From positions 68,558,895-68,622,894 of the forward strand of contig CM043944.1 in NCBI GenBank assembly GCA_014529385.2: DNA of 64,000 bases, in the 5' to 3' direction. How positions within the stretch are numbered: position 1 is the first letter of the stretch; the number at the start of each line of letters is the position of its first letter. The notes below the pieces were generated by a model. It was not told the origin of the DNA and searched no databases. It saw only the letters and a program-made list of their open reading frames with translations. This DNA is from Adiantum capillus-veneris (taxonomy: Eukaryota; Streptophyta; Polypodiopsida; Polypodiales; Pteridaceae). Positions 10,651 through 22,689 of the stretch are shown here, piece after piece. A program made the position numbers and the translations under genes.

Positions 10651-11447
10651 TTCTATCTCTACCACTCCGTGAGATCTATTACAATTAATGTATGAATTAG
10701 CCATAAAATACACTTTCAACAACATATAGTGTTTCTCTTTGGCTCAAAAAGGCTCAATGAAGTACTTATTTCACCGGATCCCATCATAATACCCCTTATA
10801 GACTATAACTTTGCTATGAACCAAGATAATTTGTACAAACAATTAATCCCACTCACTAGACCAAACATATATATTTTGGTATGCACAAAATTAAAATTAC
10901 AAAGAACAATTTGTACCCTGTTTGGTCGGCAAAGATTAAACACCATTCACTCGTCTATTAACCCTTTCATATTACCCATGATACGATACGATACGACTAT
11001 AGCCTTGATGTTTGTATCTTTGCGTTGTTTTGATATGCTATTTTGTGTTCTTTATTTGTGTGTGTGAGTGCAAGAGAGAAAGAGTGGGGCTTCTTTGATT
11101 GCACTTCCCTTCCAAACCCTAGACTTTATGGCATCTGTGATATAATTCCTTCATATAGTTTTTGGATGTAAGGTTTCCAATTTTTGAAAACATAGAAATT
11201 GTATAAAGACTAATCAAATTTATGTGTTGTTAGGAAAGCAATGTATAATTTTCCAACCGTGGAAAATATTGGTATTTTTGGAACCGTAATCATGACTTTT
11301 GCTTTGGTTAGAAATTTTGAGAACTGAATTTCCATAAAAACTAGCAAAGCTATGGCCCCTTGAAGTTTACATTGTAGATTAAGTAGTTAAATAAATTGTA
11401 AGGTTTTGGTAATCATTACTGCAAAAGACTTTTATCATAAATCCCTA
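10651..11447. other. No gene identified
   Basis: AT-rich. A 112-codon frame at 10,729-11,067 has no recognisable features. GATACGATACGATACG near 10,983 is a short simple repeat. Confidence 0.3.
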
Positions 11448-11533
11448 GATATTTATAGATAATTGTAGATATTTATAGATAATTGCAGATATTTATAGAT
11501 AATTACAGATATTTATAGATAATTGCAGATATT
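11448..11533 (+). repeat. 20-bp tandem repeat, about 4.3 copies
   Basis: The unit GATATTTATAGATAATTGCA recurs with one or two changes per copy. Confidence 0.92.
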
Positions 11534-11714
11534 TTCAAAATTAATCATGAAAAGGATCAAATAATAGAGAAAAATCAATTTTGTGTATAGGGGAGGTTGT
11601 GTGGGGCAATCATGAACTTGCCCATGCTGGAATTAGCAGCAGGTGGTGCTAGGGGAAGACTGGGGGCTGCCTTGAAGTGCAAGTAATTACTGCAAGAAGC
11701 AGACTATGAATCCT

Positions 11715-11850
11715 AAAAACCTATAAATAGACCCCCTCCCTCTTCACAAAAAAACTGAGACTTGGAGTCCTATCCATTTCTCTCTCACATAGAGAGAAAC
11801 TATAATAGGACTAATCTTTGAAGTTCTTAAAGTCAAAAAGAATATAGTAG
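11715..11850 (+). promoter_or_regulatory. Possible core promoter, probably of an LTR
   Basis: CCTATAAATAGACCCCCTCCCTC is a good plant TATA context, followed by CTCTCTCACATAGAGAG. No downstream ORF fits, so an LTR remnant is more likely than a gene promoter. Confidence 0.35.
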
Positions 11851-12537
11851 GACATATCTTTCATTTAGCACGATTTGAAAGATTAGTGCATAGTCTATTA
11901 AATAGAGCTTATATGAATGAGTTTGAGATATTAAGAGAAAACATATATATGTTTTTGAAATAATACACTAAAGACGTATTTGATAAAGATTAATGAATAA
12001 CAGATAGTCTGTCTATGAACAATAAAATTGAGATTTTTATTAATATCAATATTTTATATTTATGTGTTTTAGCTTAAAATGCATGGGTAGGCTTAAAATA
12101 AGTTGAAAAAGTAGTGGAGATAAAAAAATAAAGGTTTTATGAGTCGCGACTTAAAAGTTGCGTTTTTAGCCAAATAAAGACGTTTTTCGTTATATTGTCC
12201 ACGATGCCTTGTAGACCAGTCTTATTCCCATCGTTTTGAGTACCTGGATTGCTCTGTTCTGAGTTTGTTTGTAGAAGTTATGATGAAAACAAACACAAGG
12301 CAGCAGCAGTGTAGTATACACAAGGACAGGCAGACATACACCAATATACAACTCTCCCTGAAAAAGTGGATTTGTTTCTTCATGGTAGACTAGTGCAATT
12401 GAGATTATGAAGGTACATAATTATGTTTTCTTACTTTGATTATCATGTTGAATTGGTTGCACGAGTATGTTCTTTTGGCTATTTTGTAGGCGATGCAGAA
12501 ATCAATGTGTGAAACAGGGATCTGTGGAAAGTGTCAT

Positions 12538-12953
12538 GATAAAACTCTAACCTTTCCGGATCGCTTAGCGATCACGTTCTTATCTTATTCTCGTAGGTAT
12601 ACTTGGTACGAAAATCGAGTTGACTGAACGCCTAAAAAGAGGCTATTTTGAGAAGTCGCAGGCTTTTCGAGGAAAAGAAGGATAAATTAAAAGCACGACG
12701 GGTGGTGTGTTTGGGGATCATTCATAGATCTCCTCTTCTGTGAGTGCGAGTGTGAGTTCGAGTGCGAGTGAGACACTGCATGCAAGCAGACTGAAGCTCG
12801 GGGGTGGTCGGGAGGTTCGAGCTCTGTACAACAGAGTGCGCCCATATTCAATTGCTCCTCTGTTGTATCAAAAGTCTGCAAAGATTCATCAATACAAAGA
12901 TCTCTTTCTCTACCTTTTGCTATCTATCTCTATTATTCTGTTCCTGTGACAAA
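12538..12953 (+). mobile_element. LTR fragment, inverted relative of the solo LTR at 16.2 kb
   Basis: From CTAACCTTTCCGGATCGCTTAGCGATCAC to CTGTTCCTGTGACA it matches the reverse complement of about 16,226-16,620. Shared pieces include ACTGCATGCAAGC / GCTTGCATGCAGC-type, GGTCGGGAGGTTCGA and ATACAAAGATCTCTTTCTC. The similarity fades upstream, so only the 3' part of the LTR is recognised here. Confidence 0.75.
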
Positions 12954-12999
12954 AAATCTACCCAAAAATCACTAGAGAGGAAACTTCTAAAATTGATTA

Positions 13000-14590
13000 T
13001 CCATGATGATTAACCTAATCCCTTTTTAATTATCAAAATTATGCAAATTTATCTATATTCTCCTAATTGATTTAATAATCAATAGGATTAAACTTATTTA
13101 CACTCAAATTAATCTCTTAATTCTTAATATTTTATTGATTACTTGGATTAAGAATAGGTATATTAACTTAATCAATTATCAAGCCATATTAATTTTGAAA
13201 ATAATCTTTTTGGTCTTAAATTAAGGGTAGTTATACTAATCAGACTTAGATTAGTATAGGATAATTATCAAAGCTGGATTAGACTATCAATATGCTAGGA
13301 AAGCTATCTCTTAATTCTCTAACTAGTTTTTGTAATTAATTAGGCCAAAAATAGTTGTTTTTAATTAAAAAAACTAACGGAAAACCTATTTAGTTAGCTC
13401 ACAAACTCTTAAGTTAATTATCCCAATTAGGAAATATTGTTAGGAACACAGGGTAAACTACTTATGAATAGATAATTAATCTAAGTATTTAATTAAACTT
13501 AAATTAGCTATTTCTAGCCATAAATAAAGGGGGAAATTAGTTAAACTACATAGATAGATAGAAAATATTTATCAAAGATATAAATAGATATTAGGAAGCC
13601 AAGATAATTAGGATATGCACAAAAAATTAGTTTATCTAAGTTATTAGGCTAAAATTGTTTGTTTTTTAGTATAAATTAAAGAGGAGGAATATTTAAACTA
13701 CTTAGATAACTATATAGTAATTATCAAAGGTAGAAATCACAATTCCAAATTAGAGATAAATAGAGTATGTGTAAATAATTAGTCTAGCTAATATTATATG
13801 ATTTTGACTATAAATTTGAAAGGGAAATTATTAAATTAATTTATATAATTACATAGTAGCTATCATAGATGGAAAACCACATTAAAAATTTGGGATATAT
13901 ATATCTTAAGTATAGATAATTAGTTTAGCAAACTATCTTAAATAATTTTGCTTGATTTTTTGTATAAATTGAGAAGGAAAATTAGCATATTGATTTTATG
14001 ATTACATAGTAATCACTAGAGATGGAATTAGGAAGTTGGGATAATTATCTTAAGTATAGATAATTAATTTAGCTAATTTTGACTAAACATCGAAGGGGAA
14101 AATAGTAAATCATGCTAAATGATTACATGCTATTTATTAGAGTTAGATTACATGATAAATAAGTTTTGATAATTATCGTACGGTTAAAAAGTTAGTATCA
14201 ATATTTGTCTAAGTCAAATTGTACTAATTCTAACTAAAAATTAAAGGGGGAAATTAGTAAATCATGTTAGATGATTACATGCTATTTATTAGAGTTATAC
14301 TATATGATAATGAATCCATGATAATTATCTCAAGGTTAGAAACTTAGATGACTACATGTTATTTATTAGAGTTATAATATAATAAAGAATCCATGATAAT
14401 TATCTAAAGGTTAAAAAATTAGTATACATATTTATCTAAGGCAAATTATACTAATTCTAACTAAAAATTAAAGGGAGAAATTACTAAATAATGTGCTATA
14501 TATAAAAGTTATATTATATGATAAAAAAACCGTGATAAATATCTTAAGGTTATAAAATTAGTATAGATATTTATATAGGTCACGAACCTT
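13000..14590. repeat. AT-rich degenerate repeats
   Basis: Blocks such as AATTAGTAAATCATG, GATTACATGCTATTTATTAGAG and ACTAATTCTAACTAAAAATTAAAGG recur with varied spacing (about 65 to 155 bp between 14.1 and 14.5 kb). No gene is visible. Likely an old degenerate tandem array. Confidence 0.6.
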
Positions 14591-15296
14591 GGGTGGGGGT
14601 TTATCCACTCCGGATTGTGAAGAAGAAATGGGTGTGGTTATTCACCCTTAGGTGGTCTAGAGACAAGAAGAGTACTGGTCATGGTTATTATGGACAATGT
14701 TTTGATTGATAGTACCCTATCTTAAATTTAAAGATATATGTTTTCTCAAAGAATTCTTTCAATGATGTCTTTAACACTTGATTGAAGGAAGTACTGTGAG
14801 GGAAAGTTAAAGAAGCCAATATTTTAAGTGTTAAAACAACGTGATAGCAATTAGAAAACAAAAGAATCATATGTGAGTGCGGGGTGGTAAGTGGGGATTG
14901 ACTAAGGTTGTCAATCATGGACTAGTGGACCTGATTAGTCAAGTACTATCCATCCATACACACAAAAAATTATAAAAGACTTAATCACTTGGAAGAGGAG
15001 TCCACCAGCGGCTGTGCCCTCACATATGTTACGGGGAAAAAAAGATTGGTTGAGGATATCTATGCCCAGCTTGTGGAAGTCATAGGAACGAAATAGTTTT
15101 GGACTTTAAAATGTTCTCCCATTTCCACTGCAAGACAAGACTAGGTCTTTTTCTAGGGCTATAGACCCAATCCATTGTCAATGGTGAAGGTCTATTCCTT
15201 GGATTTTTCCTATTTAGAGACTCTGATTTTTACTTGGCCTAGAGACATGTAAAGGATCCCATCCCACTTGGGTGTTGGTGGGGTTGGGGACGTCAC
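14591..15296 (+). mobile_element. Possible 5' LTR end of Ty3 copy 1
   Basis: The stretch ends TTGGGGACGTCACA, directly followed by a primer-binding-like site. CA at the end and the adjacent PBS are what an LTR end shows. The left limit is unknown, and no matching 3' LTR is seen after the polypurine tract at 25.76 kb, so the assignment is tentative. Confidence 0.4.
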
Positions 15297-15298
15297 AA

Positions 15299-15312
15299 GT
15301 GGAATCAGAGAC
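15299..15312 (+). other. Primer-binding-like site (initiator tRNA-Met)
   Basis: TGGAATCAGAGACT resembles TGGTATCAGAGC, the common plant primer site complementary to initiator tRNA-Met, with one internal difference and a changed end. It lies two bases after an ACGTCACA LTR-type end. Confidence 0.5.
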
Positions 15313-16080
15313 TATGTTAATTAAAGTCTTGGACCTAAAGAAAATATTAAGATGCTAAGTTGAAATAAGTAATCTTTGACAAATCCAATTAAAGAGGTAT
15401 TTAATTGAAAAGAGAGAGGGAAACAAAGCGAGAGAATTATCCCCATCTTTGTAGGAAGATGTCCATAAGGACTACTGCAAATCCATGGCTTTCAACATTA
15501 GGTTTATGAGGGCTTGCCTATCTCGACACTATTCAATGCGAAAAAGCGTGATGAAATGGCTAGATAAGAGATTTTCTCCTTCCACTTGGAGGATCAGGCG
15601 GAGTTTCTTCGTTGATACAAGAGAGTTAGAAGGTGTAGAAGTAGATATAAAGAGACTCAAAGGTCCAAAGATCTTCAAGTGATTGAAGTATAGTTTTTCA
15701 TTGGGACAAAGGATCTAGAGGAAACCCTTGTAATAGATGATGTCCAGGTATTCCAAAATCAGTGGGTGTTTGATCAGGTGTCTAAAGTAATATACCCAGG
15801 TAGATTTAGGACCCTAGGTGTAGACCCTAGTTTTAGTGGACCAAAAGATGTTGTATATTTTGATTTTATATCAGATCTACCCTTGTATATAGTATTCTAG
15901 TATAGGATTGTCATCACCCTTGTATATAGTAGGATCGTCATGGATTAAATATTAACTCTTGTACATACTATGGTTCTCAAGGGGATGTTATAAGCAGTTT
16001 TGTCTATGATTTGGCAATTGTCTCCATCTAGTATGCAAATTTATTTTATTTATTTTTAGTATTTGCAATGTTCATGCAAT

Positions 16081-17580
16081 AACAACATGCCACTGAAAGA
16101 ATGGAGATTTCAAAAACCAAAGCCATTCAAGCGACCGTAACAAGATGGATCAATTCAATGGAAAAGATGTAACCAAGTACTTATGCGAGTATGTGAAGGA
16201 GATGGAGCTATATCGTGTGTCTTAGTGTCATAGGAACAGAATAATAGAGATATACAGCAAAGACAGAGAAAGAGATCTTTGTATTGATAGTGTTTGATAC
16301 AACAGAGGAGCAATAAAATATATGGGCGCACTCCGTTGTACGAAGCTCGAACCTCCCGACCGCCCACGAGCTTCAGTTCGCTTGCATGCAGCGTCTCACT
16401 CGCACTCGCACTCGCAGAAGAGAGATCGGTGAATGATTCCCGAAACGCACCACCCGTCTTTCTTTTCTCGGTTTTCCTCCAAAAGCATGAGACCTCCCAA
16501 AATAGCCATTTTTTCTATTTTTGGCGTTCGGTCGACTCGACTTGCGCGCCAAGTATACCTGCAAGAATAAGGTTAAAAAAAATGTGATCGCGAAGCGATC
16601 CGTAAAGGTTAGATTTTTGAAATTTTCAGCTGTCTTCAACTGAACATAACTCCCAAACGGAGCCAAAACAGCCCAAGTCCGTCTCACACAATCTTGTTGC
16701 ACTCGCTGCGCTCTTCGATGACTATGTGATGGAAAGATTCCATAGCCCGCTCTGATTTGCTGAAAATCAACTTGCAAAACAGCATTTTCTACAAAAACGA
16801 TGCAAAATCAGCAAATCCCACTTTTTTTCTTAATCTTTGGCCCTCAACGAGCATCAAAACATCAAAATCTCTAAAGACTCAGAGAACTAAAGTTGTTCCT
16901 TATAACACAGGCTTCAATCGCTTCATACATCACTTTTCCAAAATCCCACATTAACACCTTCAAAAATGCCCCAGAAAGTGCCTTCCGGATCAAAAAGTTT
17001 TATTGGACGAAAACAATCCACACATTCTTCTACATAGTGGACTAACTTTAAAACGACCAAAACTTCCTAGAAAAACAATTTTTTTTGCTAAAACACCTCA
17101 AAATCAAGTCCTGTTACACTTAGAAGGTGAGATGGTTTAAAGCTTTTAGCTAGTTTTCTCTCCAAAAAATAGGGACCATATTAGGGGAATTGAAGATGGG
17201 CATGGGAGAAACTGGAAAGAACTCCAAGTAGATTTAAAGGAGGAACACTTCATGGAGGACTCTGAGAGAGTGACCAAAAGGACATTCTTAGAATGGGTAG
17301 TCAAGACAAAGCAAGGACCTCAGTAACAGAGCTACTTAGGGAATTTGAGTGGCACTATGCACAAATCACTAGGACAAAAAAGGCCACACTAGATGCAAAG
17401 AAGATAAATCTTTTCTTACAAGGTGCAGGTAACGAGTTTAAAAAAAAAATGGAGCTTCTTCTTGAAGATAAATATGTTGAGCAAGGACTAAAGACCGAGT
17501 AGAACAAGGTAGAAGGTGTTGTATCACTACTTGCCAAACAACAAAGAAGAAGGGACAAGATGGTAGTAAACACTACAAGT
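16081..17580 (+). pseudogene. Ty3 copy 1 gag, split by a solo LTR
   Basis: Near 16,145 the frame reads DQFNGKDVTKYLCEYVKEME, a typical plant gypsy gag opening. Coding is cut at 16,225 by the LTR and resumes after 17,123. HGRNWKELQ, FMEDSERVTKRTFLEWV and LLREFEWHYAQ follow at about 17.19-17.36 kb, then LFLQGAGNEF and LLLEDKYVEQGL to a TAG at 17,500. Stops and at least one frame change occur on both sides of the insertion. Confidence 0.8.
16226..17118 (-). mobile_element. Solo LTR, 893 bp, with CTTAG target duplication
   Basis: Plus strand begins TGTCATAGGAACAG and ends CCTGTTACA. CTTAG at 16221-16225 is repeated at 17119-17123, a 5-bp duplication as made by LTR-element integrases. Orientation is minus because its 3' part matches the plus-oriented fragment at 12.54-12.95 kb. 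There is no internal region, so it formed by LTR-LTR recombination. It lies inside the gag of copy 1 and is therefore younger. Confidence 0.9.
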
Positions 17581-18530
17581 GCTTAAACCTCAACTTTCTG
17601 AGAAAATGGTAAAGACTACTTTTATAGCTCCCAAGTTTGATGAGTCCATGCTCGATGATCTTGTGAAGGGAATCCGTGACTTGAAGGTGAATCTTGCAAA
17701 TATTGAAGAAAAAGGTCAACCATCAGGGCCGCTTCCTAGGCAAAGAAAACAACCCAAAAGAGGGGTTGGTTAATAGATGTATTTGGTGTGATAGTAAAGA
17801 CCATGTAAGAAGAGATTGTGAAAGTTTTAGTGATGCTTTGACAAAAGATGTTTTTTTTAAGGATGTTTTTTTTAAGGAGAGATAGGTCTACCCTTGAGAA
17901 ATAAATTTCAGAAGGAAAGAATGCAAACCTTAGTTTAAGATATGACAGCTAACCATGCCACCTCTTCAGTTGAGTCATCTACTTATGGAGTAAAAATCGA
18001 GCATCTTAGTGATGAAGAGGTGAGTGATCATCATGGTTGACATTCACCAAATGTCATGGAGTTAGCTAAAAAGGAAAAGATTACAGAAGATATTCTTCAT
18101 GCAGCAGGTGATTTCATACGTCCAGAAATAGGTTGGATTCATCCAGTGGATTCAATGTCTGTTCATGCCTACATTACAAACTGCCAAAGCCATGAAGCCA
18201 TTGTAGAAGACAAGTGTAGGCGTGAAAATGGTGATGAATGGCCTTCAAAAAGAGCTACAAGAAGTGGAGGGAGGAATGATGCAACACAATTGAGAGCACC
18301 ACCAACACAAGAGGCAAATTCACTAGAAGTGGCCATGGAGGAATCTACAACAGGAAAGAAAAAGGAGCCAACAAAAGGTAAGCCAAAAGAACTAGCTTAC
18401 AAAATACAATCTGACATTGATCTTGCTACAGACTTGAAGAAAGTTCTAGAGGAGAGGATTTTGAATAGCAAGGTTGAGTTTACTTTGGGGGAGGTTCTTG
18501 GCATATCCAAGCATGAATTCCATGAATAGA
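17581..18530 (+). pseudogene. Ty3 copy 1, region between gag and RT (function unclear)
   Basis: The frame at 18,056-18,529 (157 codons) includes GWIHPVDSMSVHAYITNCQ, a lysine-rich middle (STTGKKKEPTKGKPKE) and DLATDLKKVLEERILNSKVE, ending LGISKHEFHE then TAG. The same sequence with few changes appears at 30.8-31.3 kb, so it is a regular part of this family, probably a gag C-terminal or spacer segment. CIWCDSKDHVRRDC at about 17.78 kb is a CCHC zinc knuckle. Confidence 0.65.
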
Positions 18531-18559
18531 TTATCAACATCTTTAAGAGAAATAAGCGA

Positions 18560-19760
18560 AGTACCATTGTAAAGCGGGATTGCAGTGGTACAAAAAGAAA
18601 AAGGGTCTTGCCTTATCCAAAAATAGGTGAAACTTTCTCAACGGGATCCTTTGTAGCAAGGAATGGACTAGTATTTTTTACAAAACTTGAATATTTGAAG
18701 AGATGTGAGAGGCAATATATACATAATGTACAAATAGTCATGAAAGAGAGTGGATTGCTAGAGCCTACTAAACATGTTTTGAGTTTGTGTGAGCAAGTTT
18801 CTTTTGTAGATACTATGGGTGAGCTTGATTCTATAATGGAGTCTAGTTTGCATCTTGAAAATGAAGTTGTCAAAGTATACTCCATGGACATGTATCAATT
18901 CCTAGAAGCCTTTAAAGAAAACTAATAGTTTAAGCAAATAGTTGACGCAGAAGTCCATGCTGAACTAAATAGAAGAGTGTAGCAAAGAAGGTGAGACTAG
19001 TAGCTTCACACTTACCACCCAGAAACAAGGAAAAGATTGAGCATCCTTCTTTGCAACCAAGTTTGAGTAATCCTAAAGAGATTGGGCACACCTTCACAAA
19101 GGAGTCTTTTCGATAGTTTCAGATTGGTTGCGAGGAGTTTCTAACATAGGAGGAGACAAAGTGCTTTAAAGGAATACTTTCAAAGCATGGTAAGGCTTTC
19201 GCATTTGAGCAACATGAGATAGGATGTGTTGATCCTTCTATTGTAGCTCCTATAGTAATTTTTACAATACCGCATGTGCCTTGGAATCTGTGGAATATTT
19301 TGGTTCCAAAGGCTCATTTGCCCAAGTTAGTAGAGCTATTGAATGAAAAGATCAAAATGGGGATTTTGGAGCCTTCTTGTGCTCTATATTCAAACAGGTG
19401 GTTCATAGTTTTGAAGAAGAATGTTGCTTACGCTTCATCCAAGCTATGCAACCATTGAGCAAGGTGACAATTAGAAATGTAAGTACAGGAGCAATTGTGG
19501 ATGAGTTTGGGGAGGCGTTTGTAGGGCGGGAAACCTACTCAATGAGAGATCTCTACTCACGGTATGATCAATTTCATCTTGCAATAGAAAGCAGAGACTT
19601 GACAACCATGAGGAAAACTTTGGGTTTGGTAAGGATGTGTTTCTTGACATAGGGAGCAACCAACTCAGTTGCACATATGATAGATGGGATGAATAAGGTC
19701 TTACATGACTTTATTTCTCATATCACAATGCCATTCATTGATGACTTGCCTATCAAAGGA
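18560..19760 (+). pseudogene. Ty3 copy 1, pre-RT segment and RT
   Basis: 18,608-18,925 carries PKIGETFSTGSFVARNGLVF and a following helical stretch, repeated in copy 3 at 52.89-53.2 kb. The RT begins near 19,276 (HLPKLVELLNEKIKMGILEP). It continues in another frame at 19,377-19,652 with YSRYDQFHLAIESRDLTTMR and LGLVRMC. The catalytic box reads FIDD at about 19,735. RNase H is absent. Confidence 0.8.
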
Positions 19761-19764
19761 TGTG

Positions 19765-20531
19765 ATAGGAAAACATATGGATACTTTTTGAGGGATCGTC
19801 ATCTTAAAAAAAAGAGTGCTACACCACAATGGGTTATATGTAAGAAAAGAGACTCAAATAGAGTTCATGCAAGAGTTTCATGAGAGTCTATGCGTGGACA
19901 CAAGGTTACGTGGGAAACTTCTTCACGTTGAAAGAAAAATATTGGTGGGAGGGTATGTATAAAGATGTATCTCAATTTGTAGAGTCCTATGTAGCTTGTC
20001 AAATGTATTCAAATGTCCGACATCGTGATGGATTGCAACCTACATATCCACTAGCCATGCACTATAAATGGATTGTGGATCTAGTCAAAATATTTAGGAC
20101 TCTAGTAGATGAGATACTTAGTTCTTCCACGAGAGGATCTAGCTAACCAGGTTGAAGGGCTACTATTAAGTGAAAAAACCACGAAAGCTTTTTGCAAATT
20201 TCTTCTTAATGAGGTGATTTTTCATTATGCTTGTGTGAGAAAGATCACTGTAGACAAAGGTGAACTGGATGCCGAGGAAGCAAGGGAGTTTCTTTTTGGA
20301 TTAGGAATCAATATTTTTCTTACTTACAGCTTACAACTCCGAATGCAATGGAAAGAGTTAAAGAGGGCATCCTCCTATGATCAAAGCTTTGGCCAAGGCT
20401 TGCAAAGGAACAATTGGTGAGTGTCCAAAAAATTTGCAATATGCTTTATGGATTGATCATACAACACATAGCTCAATAACTCGATATATGCTTGCAAAAA
20501 TGATGAATGGTCAAAAGCAAGTGATGCCAAT
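19765..20531 (+). pseudogene. Ty3 copy 1 integrase, 5' part
   Basis: Zinc-binding region at 19,880-20,050 (EKYWWEGMYKDVSQFVES then ACQMYSNVRHRDG). The core starts KWIVDLVK. Later pieces are LDAEEAREFLFGLGI and IGECPKNLQYALWIDHTTHS. The frame is cut by the 4.4-kb insertion and resumes at 24,917. Confidence 0.8.
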
Positions 20532-22519
20532 TGTGAGGGCCATACCCAGACTCGTCCACCCTACTGACCTCCCTCAATCTTCCAAATTTCTCCAGGGAAT
20601 GATGTAGATCTATTCGTAGGTATCCCTCCCACTTAGGACCGACACCAAGACAGGACTTCAACCTATCTCGAATGCCAAACCAAGAGGGTAAATCCCATCA
20701 ATTTATGACTATATCCACTTATCATAATTTAAATCCGTCCTTGGCATCTTTCAGTCACCCACACCTGAAATCGTGGTCCTTAGTCTTGATTCTCTTGATC
20801 TATAACTTGAGGATTTTCTCTTGCTTTATTGTTCTCCCTTGGTTCATGGCGATAACCCCTTTTTTCTGACAAGCAGTCATGACAGCTATCGCTTTTGCCT
20901 CAGAAGAGGGATCTTATAATCCTACCTGGTCTCGCTTGTTCCCGCTTACCCATTTTTATCCCGCATAGTCCTAGCGTTTAACATAAAAAAAATATTCAAG
21001 ATCCAGTCATCTGACCCTCCGGATCCACCCACGCACCGAAACATTTCATGAAAATCCCTTCCCGAGGTAGTACTTAACTACTACAAAATCAGGAAGACAT
21101 TCTATCAGACATCGTTAGACAACAAGCAGAATGCAATCTATTGCATACCCTCCTTCAGGGAAATTCATCTGGTTGTTCCCACCAGATCTTTATTTATAAA
21201 CTTTTAATTTATTTCTTTACCTTTGTCTGCTACAATTAGCTTGTAACTAGTTTCCTAACTAATCATTCAACACGTTTTGTTTCAACCAATTCATCTTGCC
21301 ATACTCAAGCCCAAGATAATCGGTTACAAGTCATCAAAACGGCAGCAGCTTCATAATATTTCCCAGAAGTGTTTGGGAAAGGCTCATCAAGTAATTTAAT
21401 CATTCCTTCCTAAGCATTTTATTTCGAGAGATATAGCACCATCTGATGACAGATGCAGAGGATAGCCCCTATATTCCTAGCCTTTCCGGTTTTTTTTACG
21501 CAAACAAATTGAACAAATTTCCTTAATTAATTCACATCATCCTCCCTGAGTATGACCTTCTCTCCAGACTATTGGCATCAGGCCATACCTAGATTATGTC
21601 CATTTTCCAATAAGAAACCGCGGGTACTTCATCTGGCCGGGGGAAAAAAAAAAACCCGACTCATCCATTAACCCTCGGGCATGAATGACCTAGGTATAGC
21701 AAACTTGCCAATTACGCTGCCCTAGCCAAAAAGGGACAATCTCCGTCAAGTTCCCCAAGAGAATCCTCTCAATGGGCCCGCCTTTCAATCAAATTGACCC
21801 CAAGAATATCCATCTTTGTTTCCGGTCATTTCCAGACAATCTTCAAAACTCCTAGTTAAATCTATGTTTCACAATGGGTTATCCCTATCACCTCTCAAGA
21901 TTCCTTTTTAACTCCTAGTTGGTAATTTCCAGGTTCATTTATTTATCAACCTTAATTCCTACTTTGATTAATTATCTACCAGCCAAGTTTATTTAGAAAA
22001 TACATGCGAGTTTTTGCCATAGGCATTTGATGGTTAACGTCTCTTCGAAAATGCAAACTTTTTAAGTTCAATCCCCGTTTTGTATGATTCCTAGGATTTT
22101 GCAATCCTTTGTCATCCATGGGGCATCTTCATAGAATCTTGTAGAGTTTTCGGTTCAAATAACACGGAGATCAATTCCGCGAAGTTATCCCCTATCTCCT
22201 CCATCCCGTATTTGGAAACAAACTTGAAATTGACAACTTTAGAAATACTCTTCAATACCAAAAATTGAACTACTTCTATCGAGCTTAGACAACTACTCTT
22301 TGCTTATGGTGCCTAGCTTTCCATTTAGGAAGGTAGAAGGTCGTCCTATGATATATGAGTCTTCAAGATTTCCATTAAATCTCACTTTGGGGATAAAATG
22401 GGAATCGAGAGCTTTCCATTAAAGCTTGGAAGAGAGGATTATAACCATACATTCTTTCTACCATAAAAGAGACCTGCAAACCCTAAGCTTGATTACTATA
22501 ATGAGACTAAACCTTTCTC

Positions 22520-22660
22520 TCTTTAATGAGACAAGGTTTCCATGGAAGCTTAACCCTAATCACACAAGGTCACCATGGAAGCTTAACCCCAATTACACAA
22601 GGTCCCCATGGAAGCTTAACCCCAATCACACACAAAGTCACCATGGAAGATAAACCCTAA
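22520..22660 (+). repeat. Tandem repeat of about 35 bp, four copies
   Basis: CCATGGAAGCTTAACCC followed by CAATYACACAAGGT repeats through this stretch, at the left edge of the larger array. Confidence 0.8.
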
Positions 22661-22689
22661 ATTGCAAGCTTGTCTCTCTTTCCTAATTG

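Noticed and set aside
12687-13013. Small ORFs around SHSHSNSHSHS and its reverse
   Set aside because: They lie in an LTR fragment with a GTGCGAGTGAG simple repeat, and the inverted LTR at 16.2 kb gives similar ORFs.
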